From positions 395,365,217-395,429,216 of the forward strand of contig CM062294.1 of NCBI GenBank assembly GCA_031216915.1: a stretch of DNA of 64,000 bases. Reading direction: 5' to 3'. The stretch comes from Pictodentalium vernedei (taxonomy: Eukaryota; Mollusca; Scaphopoda; Dentaliida; Dentaliidae). Positions 20,425-30,570 of this stretch are shown here, in pieces (position 1 is the stretch's first letter; every line of letters starts with the position of its first letter). The position numbers and the translations under genes were made by a program. The notes beneath the pieces were generated by a model that did no database searches, was not told where the DNA came from, and saw nothing but the letters and a program-made list of their open reading frames with translations.

Positions 20425-22058
20425 AAAAAAGAAAAATCTGTTTATGGCCTTTTTCGATATCAAAAAGGCATACGATAGAGTATGGAGGGAGGGTATGTGA
20501 CGCAAGCTGGAGGCTCTGGGCTTAGGAGGCGAGTTTGTTGGAATTATGAAAGCATTATTTAAAGACGTACAGAGTGAACTTAGCCTGGGAAACATTACAA
20601 CAAAACGTGTGCCTATGGAGATAGGCCTAAAACAGGGGTGTATCCTTTCGCCAATCCTGTTTGCATTGTATATCAAAGATTTAGGAGATGAACGCCTGCA
20701 TATAGAGGAGGGGGTAGCAGTTGGAAACTTGAAGGTGCCAGGGCTATTTTTTGCAGACGATATGGTGCTAGTGTCCGAAAGCGAAGAGGGGCTAACGAAA
20801 ATGCTGACAATTGTTGGGAAATATGGGAGCAAATGGAGACTGGAACTTAATGAAAGCAAGAGCAAAGTTATACCTGTGGGCCGCAAAGTGGACCCCACTC
20901 GCAGGTGGAGAGTGGGTGAGTTCTGCATTCTGGAAGGTAGCAGCAAACTTCTCGGTGTAGGGGAGATAGGTGATTACGAGTATTTAGGGATAAATATAAA
21001 CATTACAGGAAGAGGCATCTAAAGAAACCACACAAATAAATTGACTCTGAAGGGGAAGCGAATCCTTAACCAAATGGAACTTATAGGGAGAAACAGTTTC
21101 AATAAGGTTTTCGTGGGGAAAACCATTTGGGAAATGGTGGGTCTGCCAAGTATAACATACGGTACGGAAGTGGTACCCTTAAACCAGACGACCGTAAAGA
21201 GCTTGGAAATCTTGCAGAACGATGCAGACCGATGGATAACGGGGTCGAGTAAGGCCGCAGCACTAGAAGCAATTAGGGGTGAGCTTGGGTGGATGAGGAC
21301 CAAGGACAGGATAGACCTGTTGAAACTCTGTTATCTTAATTATTTGGTAAATCTCCCAGACAGCCGATGGTGTAAAATAATGTTCCTGAGAATTTTCAAC
21401 TCAAATATCAAGACGGGGTGGATGGTCCAAGTGAGGCAGCTAGTAGAGAACTACTCATTGGAGATCTCGGACCTGGACGTTGGGGCAAAACCAGGGTAAA
21501 AAAATCGTCAGAGAAAGGGTCATGGAGGATTGTAACCGTAATTGGCGAGAGGGGGTCAAATCAAGGAGGTCTTTGGATGGCCTGCGTGATAAAGAGATGC
21601 TAGGTTTTGAAGAGTACCTTGATGGCACCTTTTGGGGGTCACTGTTGTTCAAGATAAGGTCGCGATCCCTGGAGCTGAGTGGGAAAATTGGGAAGGACAG
21701 TGAAAGGGAGTGCCAGATGTGTAATTTGGGAATGGTGGAGACCCTGGAACACTTTCTTCTAGAATGCCCAAAGTACCAGTCTAAAAGATTAAGATTCACT
21801 AGGAGTATAATGGGGAAGTGGGATGGGAGAATGGAGGACATGGGGTTAGGGGGAGACTCAAAGGAGAGGATTAATATGATAATCGGAGAGATTGCGAAGA
21901 ATGGGGCAAGGGATGTCATTAAGCAGTTCGTCTATGAGTGTTGGGAGGAGAGAAGCATGGGGATAGGGAGGCAGATGGGAGTACAGGGGTTACCAAGGCC
22001 TTCTCGTCCGAGAACCGCGACAAATCAGCGGCTGGCCAAAGTGTTATTATTATTATAG
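20425..22058 (+). pseudogene. 5'-truncated non-LTR retrotransposon (LINE) reverse transcriptase inserted in PolB
   Basis: It begins abruptly at reverse transcriptase block 3 (AFFDIKKAYDRVW) and runs through GLKQGCILSPILFALYIKDL, the catalytic FADD box (GLFFADDMVLVSES) and thumb (YLGININ). A long C-terminal region carries a cysteine/histidine knuckle (CQMCNLGMVETLEHFLLECP). It ends in a short TTATTATTATTAT tail, as in LINEs with microsatellite 3' ends. One stop and two frameshifts are present, fewer than in the surrounding viral polymerase, so it is younger. The missing N-terminal part is the usual 5' truncation. Polymerase sequence continues on both sides but with a large piece lost between them. 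Confidence 0.85.
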
Positions 22059-23239
22059 GGAATTTCAAATAGGTAAAGAAATGCGAGAAGATGGAAAATG
22101 GAGACACTATCCCTGTCTTCTGGAGGTGGATCTAGAATATCCCGAAACATTACAGATCGACACAACGATTATCCGTTGACACCCGAGCACTTGTTTGCGA
22201 ATAAAGTCAACAAACTCGACCCAAATTTAAACAACAAACGTAAATAAGTAGTCTACAGTGAAAATCGGAACCTCTACATAGATTACAGCATGAAATTAGT
22301 TGACATTTTTCGCATCATCTGATTCAATAAGGGGCCTTGGATGAAGAAGTATATAGATCGCAACACGAATCTGAGAATGCAGGCTGTGACTGAATTCTAG
22401 AAAGATTTTTTTAAACTCATGAACAATTCAGTGTATGGAAAATCAATGGAAAACATCAGGATGAGAACTGATATTCGTTTCCTCATGTCTGAGAGTCAAG
22501 CCAGAAAATTCGTTTCGAAACCGAACTACAAGCATTGAGCCATCTTTGATGAAAATCTAGTGACCTTTCACATAAAACAGATGCGTCTGACATTCGACAA
22601 ACCGTTTTATTTGGGAACGTGCATCTTGGACATCAGCATGCAGTTGATGCATCGATTTCATTATGAATACATCAAGAAAAAATATGAATCAAAAGCCAAA
22701 CTGTTGTTTACCAACACGGATAGTCTAGCTTACAAGATCGAGACCAAACATTTTACCAAGACATATCTCCAGACGTCGACACCTGGCTTAACCGGAGCAA
22801 CTATCCCATTGATCACAAATATAACATTCCATCGGGCGTTTATAAGAAGGTAGTGGGAAAATTCAAAGACAAGAGGAAGACAGATCACAAAATTTGTAGG
22901 TTTGAAGTGGAATCTGTATGCTTACCTCTTAGATGGGAAAGCGATCAAGAAATTTAAAAGTGTCAAAACAAACGTCATGAGTAACGACATCACTTTCAAA
23001 GAGTATAAAGAGAGTGACTGTTCGAAAAACGAGGAGTGTACACATTGAAGAAGATCATTCAAAGCGACCAGCACGATCTCTACAAGGAAATAATCAATAA
23101 AATTGCCTCATCGGCTGATGATGATAGGAGAATTGTGCAATCAGATGGAATAAACACTTTAGCTCATGGTCATTATTGGTCATTATTCCACGAAGTCAAT
23201 GATTCCTCAAAATCAAGAATCATTAGATGATTACACGAC

Positions 23240-23478
23240 CGTGCAAATTAATAAGGACAAGGAAATCTAGAAGATAATTAACAGCAAAGAAAAAAAGTAT
23301 TTTTTTTTTTTTTTAAAAATGAAAAATAAAATGAAAAAAAATGTACAATTCGTTTCGACCAAAAGAAAAATGAAATATTTACAATGATGAAACAAAACTT
23401 TTTGGGGTGGGGTGAGAAATAAAATTCAACCAACATATAAAAAATAAATAAAATAAAAAAAAATTCAAAATAAATAAA
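23240..23478. other. A-rich spacer between PolB and protease relics
   Basis: Homopolymer A and T runs and AAATAAA words, typical of the intergenic spacers of this element; no coding sequence. Confidence 0.3.
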
Positions 23479-23862
23479 AATGGAAAACATGAATATATCA
23501 GTAGAAGGTATCATCTAACCTAATGAACCTTTGTCTAACATCAATCCATTGGATGTAGTCAAAGAATCAAAGATAAAACAGTTTTGCAGTGTCTTTTCGA
23601 GAGATGCATTGCCTAGAAAATTGTGAGATGGTGACGAATGCAGAATCTTGAATCTGGATGATTTCTCAGCACTCATTTTGTCTCATGGTTCAAGAATGCA
23701 AAATTACTATTTCGACAGTTGCGGAATATCACAACCTGCAGAATTGATGGTTTATTTAAAATCGTCAATCTATTACAATACGAAATGTGTGCAGCCTTGA
23801 AATCAAGTGTTTTGTGGACACTTCTGTCTCTATATTTTCAAGAGATGGTCTTGGATACTTTA
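23479..23862 (+). pseudogene. adenain-like (C5-type) cysteine protease of virus copy B, decayed
   Basis: One frame, broken by three in-frame stops, reads MENMNISVEGII..., then the family landmarks in order: CSVFSRDALPRKL, ECRILNLDD, a degenerate catalytic-His region (ALILSHGSRMQ where GTHW is usual), NYYFDSCGISQPAEL, and the catalytic Cys region NQVFCGHFCLYIF. This is the maturation protease of adinto/Polinton-like viruses, related to adenovirus adenain, which cleaves capsid precursors. The ~127-codon length is short for the family, whose usual C-terminal extension is lost or unread. It lies between PolB and the fibre gene on the same strand. The internal stops and altered His region show it is dead. 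Confidence 0.7.
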
Positions 23863-23983
23863 TTTTTAAGACATCCTCAACGATTTTATTGAGAGAAAGA
23901 AATTTGTTGTCAAATATATATAAGGTAAATAAAAAAATAAATAAACAATTTAAAAAAATTAAATTAGATAGAAAATAAAAAAA

Positions 23984-25846
23984 ATGACAGTCAATAAATT
24001 TGGAGGAACTGAGGAAGTTGTGGAAAAAAGGAAGATCGCCATCGAAGGTGATGGCAGAATGTCTGTCGCATACTTGCACATTCATTTTGTGAGGAGGTAT
24101 GAACTTCAAAAGGAACCACTGAGCATGAATTATCACAAGATTTATAAGGTCCCCGAACTGATAGATCTCAGCAATGCCACAAATAAAAAATACAGAGAGT
24201 TGCAGATTTTGAGAAGTGCATGAGAGATAATTAAGGGGATAAAAACATGACCGACAATCTGGACTTAGAATCTAAACAATTGGTGAACATGGAGGATTAC
24301 GCGGATTTGAGCAATGCAATCATGAAAATGAAAAAGTAAGCTGACGATTCACATAGACGTTTCAGACAATATCTGAGAGAACGTTATGTTCCAAAAATCA
24401 TAAAGTCTGAAGTGAATGCGAATTCTCACAAGATATCGAATCTAGAACCACAACAAGAGAATCTCAGAGATGCCACCACCAAACGAAATGTTGACGTCGT
24501 GGAACGAAAGATCGCCGTTGATTTTAGCAGTGAGATAAAAGATGAAAAGACCAATCTGAATGCTGGAATCAATAGCACCATCAATGTGGTGCAAATCAGT
24601 TACGATGATTCTGAATTATCCATAGTCATTAATAACTATGTGGATTTTGATCTCACAAAATCTCAAACCTATCTTGAAGATCACGTGGACAATCTCTGTC
24701 TCAACAAATGATCAGGAGGAACAATGGAGTCTGGCCTCGACATTAATGGTAACAAACTATTGGGTCTCAAGGGCTATCCGTAATACGATTCGAGTGCAGT
24801 GAGAAAACAATATATAGATGCCACTAAAGTCGAGGAAACCGCCTATGTAACAGAGGGCGATCTAGACATGGGAGGCAATCAAATCATGAATATACCCTAT
24901 CCCAAGTTGATGACGGATGCCTGTAATATGATTTGGGTCATGGAAAAATAAAATATGCAAGACAGTTGATCACCGAGGGAGGCAGTGCATTAGATTCTGG
25001 CAAATCAGAATTGGAGAAAATGGAATGCTACACGGTCAGGCAGGATATCCGATTCCAATGGAAGGATATATCGTTTGAATGAGTCTGACGTCTTCCCACT
25101 TGAAGAATAGAGCAGTCATCAACATGGTGGTAAATGGCATAGAAAACTATAAATATATAAAGTCTAGAAGATGGAGAATCAATATTGCAATCAGGGACCG
25201 ACCTGGGCATGCGCCAGTGCGTATTTGGTTCTGAAACATCGGGACCTGGCTCTTAAATCTCAGAAATAGGCTTCTCAGTTGGCGCGTAACTTCTCAGATC
25301 ATATTTTGATATTCTTTCGATGGATAATCGAGAGAGACACTCTTACATGTATTATATGTATGATTATCATTTATCATTGTTGTAGAGTGCTTAAGTTAAT
25401 ACTTCAAGTCTTAATTACCAAGCATTAATCTTCACTGTGGTTTCTGATCAAGTCTTGGCTGCCTAAATAGGCAGCCAAGACTTGATCAGAAACCACAGTG
25501 AGGATTAATGTTTGTTTTTGTGTACTAAATGAAAATGATGAGAGCTATTACATACTTGCAGTGTGTGTTACAAACAGCAGTGTGACTCCGTAAATTGAAA
25601 TCTGGCGCATGAATTGAAAAAATAGGCTCCGAGGCTAGACCGTATTTTAAATAGTCCTGATCGGTCCCTGATTGCAATATGAGTAAATTCAGAACTCCTT
25701 TGAGAGTCGAAGAGGGAGATAGAATTACTTTCAAGATGAAGACAACTAATCTCGAAGCTGCCTCTTCTATAGTGTATGTGTTGATCGAAAGCAATATTTT
25801 GACTGTATATAATATAACAGGAAATAAAAAAAAAATAAAAAAATAA
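23984..25846 (+). pseudogene. tail-fibre-like (putative receptor-binding) protein of virus copy B
   Basis: An N-terminus (MTVNKFGGTEEVVEKRKIAI) leads into repeated units of the phage tail-fibre type: LSMNYHKIYKVPELIDLSNA.NKKY; LDLESKQLVNMEDYADLSNA; MESGLDINGNKLLGLKGYP...AVRKQYID; and GDLDMGGNQIMNIPYPKL. Each has the pattern 'x-M-N-G-x-K-I-x-N-L' plus 'A-x-K-K-Y-V/I-D'. A globular C-terminal end follows (AGYPIP; LTSSHLKNRAVINMVVNGIE; then RTPLRVEEGDRITFK...VLIESN) and stops at 25,844. In phages and adinto-like elements such repeats form trimeric fibres that recognise the host. Several stops and frameshifts are present, and a 479-bp hAT-type MITE splits the C-terminal domain at 25,192. Attachment function is inferred from the repeat type. 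Confidence 0.65.
25192..25670. mobile_element. hAT-type MITE inside the fibre gene
   Basis: It is flanked by perfect 8-bp target duplications ATTGCAAT (25,184-25,191 and 25,671-25,678). Its ends are inverted: CAGGGACCGA at the left, TCGGTCCCTG at the right. An 8-bp duplication plus CAGGG ends is the hAT signature. It holds a near-perfect 41-bp-arm hairpin at 25,423-25,510 and no transposase. The target sequence is itself palindromic. Viral codons are interrupted between INIA and SKFRTPLRVEEG. Confidence 0.85.
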
Positions 25847-25999
25847 AATACACACTAAAAAAAGTGGATAAACTTTTAATCACTTTGAACCAGAAGTGTC
25901 TAGAATGTTACAATTCAGATACATTTCAACATTACACTACTGAAATCAATCTTAAGGAATGAATGTAACAGATATTTCATAACGATGACGAACAACAGT
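25847..25999. other. junction between plus- and minus-strand genes of copy B
   Basis: A-rich start, then ~130 bases where plus-strand reading gives a cysteine-containing fragment (KCLECYNSDTFQHYTTEIN). It is too short and broken to call a gene; it may be a zinc-finger remnant or the end of the integrase read backwards. Confidence 0.2.
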
Positions 26000-26780
26000 T
26001 GGGGATTTTCGACAGAAGTGAATGTCAGCCTGGACGAATTGGAAATTGATAATTTCATGTGAGATTGTGGCGAAGAATTGTCGCCTGAAAGACCTATCTG
26101 TGTATTGTGTCCTTCATGGTTCTATTCCATCATTCAACCACACTCACCTTTTCGTTTTCTGTGGAATAGATGTCGACGAAAGTGAACATTGCAAAATTAT
26201 CACCCACAATTTCTCAGGTTTTGCAAAGAAGAATTGAAAATATTTTCCAAAGCCTTGGCCATGCTCTTTCCCTATTTATTTTTAAGGCTCTCATCCATCC
26301 GTATTTCGAAAACATGTCAATAGATATTTCAAACCTTCATTTTGTCTCAACAACCATTGCATGTCCACCAGATCGGCTGCCCACACCTGAGCCAATCCTT
26401 TGACAAATGCTCTTGAAATCTCTGCACTATGAGCTTGTGCAGTTTGTTCACTAGTGCATCTGTGAATTGCTTCTTTCATTCGATTTCCCATTCCAAATTG
26501 ACGCTCCATGCCAGTGAGCTTACTGACCAGCTAACGTACGAATTTCTCTCTCATCGTGGGATTGACTATATTTTTTACATCGGTCAACATGTTCTTTTTG
26601 CACACGTCATTTCGAGTCTTTGTGTTGGGATGCTTCGTATAACAAAGATCGTGACTGTCGGCAGCTCGGTATACCCACCATATTGATGGGTTTGCTCCAC
26701 GATTTCGGAGTCAGATCTTTATTCAATCTCTTGTTCAATTTCATGGTGGATCCCTTGAACTGATGTCCAGACAGATGCAT
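26000..26780 (-). pseudogene. phospholipase A2-like domain plus retroviral-type integrase, one gene of virus copy B
   Basis: On the minus strand, from 26,780, the sequence starts MHLSGHQFKGSTMKLNKRLN and KSWSKPINMVG. This is the N-terminal pattern of parvovirus-like phospholipase A2 domains found in adinto/Polinton-like elements. The calcium-loop/His-Asp region that follows is out of frame and altered. From about 26,430 it becomes an rve-type integrase: WAADLVDMQW (first catalytic Asp), NEGLKYLLT, a KYGWMRALKNK-like stretch in another frame, and VSVVE...WNRTMKD (catalytic Glu region). Integrase would insert the viral genome, and the phospholipase would act on membranes during entry. Frameshifts and stops make it non-functional. 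The fused order PLA2-then-integrase is one I recognise from cnidarian elements. Confidence 0.7.
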
Positions 26781-27009
26781 TTTGAAGAGAAGATTATTGA
26801 TGTCTGTTGACCGCTCGCGACCTCTGTTGATGAAGTGAATTTTTTAAAAAAACACACACTTTACATGTGCCATAAAGCATCTGCCTATTATTTTTAGATT
26901 CCAGTTTTTTCAAGTTACTGGTGTACTTATACTTGACATTTTATGCAATACATTTTTTTTTTCATGTTTTTTTTTTTAATTATTTTCTTATATATATAAT
27001 ATCATTGTT
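26781..27009. other. AT-rich spacer upstream of the PLA2-integrase relic
   Basis: T-rich and A-rich runs with TATATATA near 26,990; a plausible promoter region for the minus-strand gene starting at 26,780. No coding sequence. Confidence 0.3.
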
Positions 27010-27790
27010 TTTGTTTTAAATTTGCCACTATTTCCAAGAACTTACAAAAAAATTCCCTGCCTTCTTCTCGACCTATTTCTATCAGGTTATGCTTCATCTC
27101 TACATTAACCCTTTACCCAACGTAACGGCCAAAACCGGCCTGCACTATTCTTAAAAATCGCCTATTAATTTTAATTATTTTTTCATTTTTTGTCTCAAAA
27201 ACATAGGTTATGACCCCTCATTGGAACGAGCTCGTTTTTGAGACAAAAAATGAAAAAAAATAGTTATTCAAGAATTTTTGTTGCAAGTGTCGTCTGCTTT
27301 TCATGTTAGGTAAAGGGTTAAGAATCTGATGAGACTTTATTCTTTTACCTTCTTTCAACACGTCAAATTTATCCCTTTCATCGAGAATGTAGAGGTACTC
27401 CCGAGCGCAAATCCTTCTGTCCTAAGAAAAGCAGATATCATGTGGCTTTTGGAATTGATTTCATTGGCCAACACTTTGATCTTTTCATGTTTCTTGGCAT
27501 TGAACGATAATTTTTTCTGACCGTGCTCAAGACTCTAGTAGCGAGGGCAATCAATGCTCTCTATTGCCAGCACGGTTGCAATGGTGTCCACAGTCAATAA
27601 CGGACCCATTCCAGCAGCACTCAAATCCATGGACATGGTGATGTGAGTCAGATCCAGTTTTTTAAGAAATTTAGTCATTCGCACATACCGCTTGTTCAGC
27701 AAAAGCCTTCTATCTCTTCCCATTATCAAATAATGTTTAATGTTATTGATCTGATCGATGTGGAATGCATTGGATCTGTGTTCCAAAGGA
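27010..27790 (-). pseudogene. companion protein of adinto/Polinton-like elements, decayed
   Basis: Minus-strand pieces follow a recognised pattern: a first part from ~27,786 with SMDLSAAGMGPLLTVDTIAT (hydrophobic), then QKKLSFNAKKHEKIKVLAN, an ILDERDKFDVLKEGKR-like stretch, and past the inserted MITE LIEIGREEGREFF. Proteins with a hydrophobic segment followed by K-KHEKI-LA and a C-terminal helical tail are common neighbours of PLA2/integrase genes in these elements; their function is unknown to me. The gene is interrupted by the TTAA-type MITE at 27,105-27,321 and by stops. Its first part lies in a 496-bp unit that is repeated at 28,052. Confidence 0.45.
27105..27321. mobile_element. TTAA-flanked hairpin MITE (subfamily 1)
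   Basis: TTAACCCTTTACCCAACGTA on the left; GTTAGGTAAAGGGTTAA on the right. The central palindrome is reduced (GGAACGAGCTCGTTTTTGAG). Viral coding lies on both sides, so this is a second independent insertion into copy B. Confidence 0.85.
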
Positions 27791-28546
27791 GCTGCCGTCT
27801 ATAGTACAGTCGGTAAGTCAGGACGCACATTATTTCTTGTTTCCATTTGTTTTTTCTTCTTTGTTCGTAATTAATATATAAAAATATAACATTATGCACG
27901 AGTTATTTCCCTTCATTTAAAAAGAAAACTCTCATAATAACAAACTGGGAATGGTACATTTTTAAAAGGCGAATTCGGACCTAATAACAGTCCTCGACCA
28001 GTGCTCAAATTCTTTCCTCTCTCCAGAAAGAGACCGTCACTGTGGGAATGGAATTGCCAGCACGGTTGGAATGGTGTCCACAGTCAATAACGGACCCATT
28101 CCAGCAGCACTCAAATCCATGGACATGGTGATGTGAGTCAGATCCAGTTTTTTAAGAAATTTAGTCATTCGCACATACCGCTTGTTCAGCAAAAGCCTTC
28201 TATCTCTTCCCATCATCAAATAATGTTTAATGTTATTGATCTGATCGATGTGGAATGCATTGGATCTGTGTTCCAAAGGAGCTGCCGTCTATAGTACAGT
28301 CGGTAAGTCAGGACGCACATTATTTCTTGTTTCCATTTGTTTTTTCTTCTTTGTTCGTAATTAATATATAAAAATATAACATTATGCACGAGTTATTTCC
28401 CTTCATTTAAAAAGAAAACTCTCATAATAACAAACTGGGAATGGTACATTTTTAAAAGGCGAATTCGGACCTAATAACAGTCCTCGACCCGTGCTCAAAT
28501 TCTTTCCTCTCTCCAGAAAGAGACCGTCACTGTGGGAATGGAATGC
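27556..28546. repeat. tandem duplication of a ~496-bp unit in virus copy B
   Basis: 27,556-28,051 and 28,052-28,546 are nearly identical, with only a handful of differences (for example GTTGCAATGG versus GTTGGAATGG, and ACCAGTGC versus ACCCGTGC). Each unit has the start of the companion gene and the 3' end of the minor capsid-like gene. High identity in an otherwise badly decayed locus means it is recent. Confidence 0.9.
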
Positions 28547-28970
28547 AACTCTACCTTTCACGCATCTTGGATACTGTCCTTTACCGTCCATTTTCATTCG
28601 GTACACAACTCCCCCTCTGTTCAGAAACAATCCATTTCCCATTATGTCCCATTAAAGCCGGCAATACGGTCTTGGTAAAAATGCATTAGTGGCCAAGTCC
28701 ACCAACAATCCTAAGAAACCATTTTTAATTTTCAAATTATATCTCAATTCAGCGGGACTCAGTCTCACAGAAAGTCCTTTTCGATTATGATGTACTTCAG
28801 TTATTCTGTCAATTTGCGTTTTCATCCATGCGATTTTGTCACATCCATTGCTCAAATCTTGATGACTTAATTTCAATCTCACAGCTGGGCAAAGATTTTC
28901 TAATGATCTACGAAGTTTGTCTTTCCCACCTTCAGATATGTTACGTTTTGTATTATGTATCTCGTCAATA
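28403..28970 (-). pseudogene. minor capsid-like protein of virus copy B, decayed
   Basis: Paralogue of the copy A gene at 955-1570. The N-terminal part (from ~28,970; SNGCDKIAWMKTQIDRI, RKGLSVRLSPAELRYNLK) runs in one frame directly into NGFLGLLVDL, showing that the family is a single continuous protein. The C-terminal part in another frame has NGLFLNRGG, SDGLFLERGKN, and the signature GPNSPFKNVP. The hydrophobic/glycine-rich middle is truncated, and frameshifts separate the pieces. It is followed by the tandem duplication that repeats its 3' end. Same order relative to the penton-like gene as in copy A. Confidence 0.65.
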
Positions 28971-29097
28971 TTTTTTATTTTATTTATAATAATTTTTTTA
29001 AAACTTATTTATATTTATATTTTTTATTATATATATATATATATATAATTAACAAAAAAATATTTAATATCTTTTTCAATTTGTATTTATTTAATTT

Positions 29098-29400
29098 ATT
29101 TATTTATTTATTTATTGGTGTTTAAGGTCACATACTTAAGCACAATGGCTAATAATAACCGTGACAGTTTTATGGGTGGAGGAAGCCGGAGTACCCGGAT
29201 GGAACCACCGAGCAACGATGGGCAGCTGTCAGCTCCCCAACATTGTAACTCTGAACTCTGCACCGCAGCACAGGCATGGTTAGATTGGTTGAAGACATGC
29301 GCACCATCGACGTGCAGTGTGCCTTAGTACACAGCGTCATTATGCCCCCATGTAGGCAATCGGGTTAAGTGCCTTGCCCAAGAAAACAACGCGGGTGCAC
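29098..29400 (-). mobile_element. tRNA-derived SINE, minus orientation, 5'-truncated
   Basis: Same family as 6,392-6,745 and 42,331-42,706 (shared GTTTAAGGTCACATACTTA, then GGAAGCCGGAGTACCCGG). The 3' tail is an (AAAT)n stretch on the minus strand (29,090-29,115). The tRNA-like head is missing, and the copy stops near GGGTGCACG. It is inserted between the minor capsid-like and penton-like relics of copy B. Confidence 0.65.
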
Positions 29401-29450
29401 GATTTATTTAATAAATATGTATACATGTAGCAGATTTTGTCTTGTTGTTT

Positions 29451-30222
29451 TTAAATTTCTCTTGTGTGAAATTGCATCATCGCATGTTCCCTGTGAAGAT
29501 CTAATAATTCCCCACCTTGATCTGTTAATTTATTGGGATACTGTACAAAGTATGCGTTATCATGGGTGGATAGACTAGATTTTGTGGTCTCTCTATGATC
29601 TTGTAGCCTGGAAAGACATGCAGAAGTAAAGACGAGATCGTGGGCCGTTCGCGTACCTTCCAGAAATTATGTACATGTCCACCAAAATGTTGTTGGTGGA
29701 GAAAATGCCCACCACATTTTCGGATGTTGTGTATCCTTCATACGTGATTCCGTCGATTCCCAAAATCTTTCCAAAAATGTTGTCTCCCTTGAATTCCACT
29801 CAATAAGCCTTCCTCACGTTCAGTGTCGTTTGCAGGTGTTGACATTGGTAGTTATGTTGATGGCGGTTCCGTCGTGACCGTCGATCTTCATTCTAGTCTA
29901 GATGAGTTCGTTCAGAACGACTATGTCATAACTACCTTTAGGAATGGAAATCATGAACAAGTCTGTTCCACTGAAATACCTGCACATGTTATTTTTTCAA
30001 GATGTTGGGAAATGAATAGTACGTCTCCAAATTCACCAATGCCATCTCGTATTTATTATCCCTCTTCAATTCATTTGATGGATTGAATTTCATCATGAAT
30101 AAAATCTTGTCATTGCTCACTGCGATCGAAAAAGAGTCTTTCATGGTTGTATTATCAGTTGTTCTTTCCGTGTTCTCAGCTATCCTTTCTAATAATTGAG
30201 TTTCGTATTCTTGTGAGATTCT
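29451..30222 (-). pseudogene. penton-like capsid protein of virus copy B, decayed
   Basis: Minus-strand pieces follow the copy A gene (1729-2483) along its whole length: LLERIAENTE near the start, EMALVNLETYYSFPNI, then a broken section, then GKILGIDGITYEGYTTSENV with NNILVDMYIISGRYANG, and finally a LTDQGGELLDLH-like stretch with QFHTREI and TAA at 29,451. In the best-preserved 46-residue stretch I count 21 identities to copy A. At least three frameshifts and some stops are present. Same neighbours and order as copy A, so this is an orthologous module from a diverged virus. Confidence 0.7.
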
Positions 30223-30289
30223 GTTTTTTAAAATTTTACTAATTATTTTAATTTTATATTTAATTTTTTTCTACACTTTTTCTATTTCA

Positions 30290-30570
30290 TACTATTTTTC
30301 TCTCCATTCATAATTGATTGCATTCATACAAAATTCATCAAATCTCTATTTGTGTTTTCTGTTGCATTTGTTTTTTGTCAGGTCGATGATCATGAAATTA
30401 TAAGGTCTACTATCCCACACCGACTTACAAAATCTTTTGAATTCGAATTTGCTCATGTCATTGGCCACATGATCGTCAGAGACGTGATTCAGATTTTTGA
30501 GATCTTGATGAAACAGAGACAGAAAATTTGTATTCTCTCTTGTGGATTGGGCATTCTGAAAAAAAATTGC
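30290..30570 (-). pseudogene. packaging ATPase of virus copy B, C-terminal remnant only
   Basis: One minus-strand frame reads ENTNFLSLFHQDLKNLNHVS, then NDMSKFEFKRFCKSVWDS and FMIIDLT, clearly the C-terminal end of the A32/FtsK-type ATPase seen whole at 2542-3344. The Walker A and B region is missing: beyond 30,570 the sequence is low-complexity A/T. It lies between the penton-like relic and the 303-aa-family relic, as in copy A. This long readable stretch helps locate the frameshift in the copy A gene, because here the two halves are in one frame. Confidence 0.65.

Larger units (their letters stand above)
19125..23230 (+). pseudogene. protein-primed family B DNA polymerase (PolB) of virus copy B, decayed and interrupted
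   Basis: Fragments in shifting frames match the adinto/Polinton polymerase in order. An N-terminal region comes first (LEIHTDKYDPLRTSLYI; CFKWAVTS). A zinc-finger block follows (EHYCWIKIMN; CFNCLNSF...YHEEYC), then the exonuclease I region (FMVYVNFECF). After a LINE insertion come palm and thumb pieces (LMNNSVYGKSMENIR; YLGTCILDISMQLMHRFHY; LLFTNTDSLAYKIET) and a C-terminus ending DGINTLAHGHYW. Polymerase motif C reads NTDS where DTDS is expected, so a catalytic Asp is lost. It carries multiple stops, a TTAA-type MITE at 19,631 and a LINE at 20,425. The segment normally between the exonuclease I region and LEVDLEYPE is missing. The start is uncertain. In life this enzyme replicated the linear viral genome. 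Confidence 0.85.

Noticed and set aside
25859..26160. Plus-strand cysteine-containing frames, possible zinc-finger gene
   Set aside because: Broken by stops and overlapping the minus-strand integrase C-terminal motifs, which are the better match.
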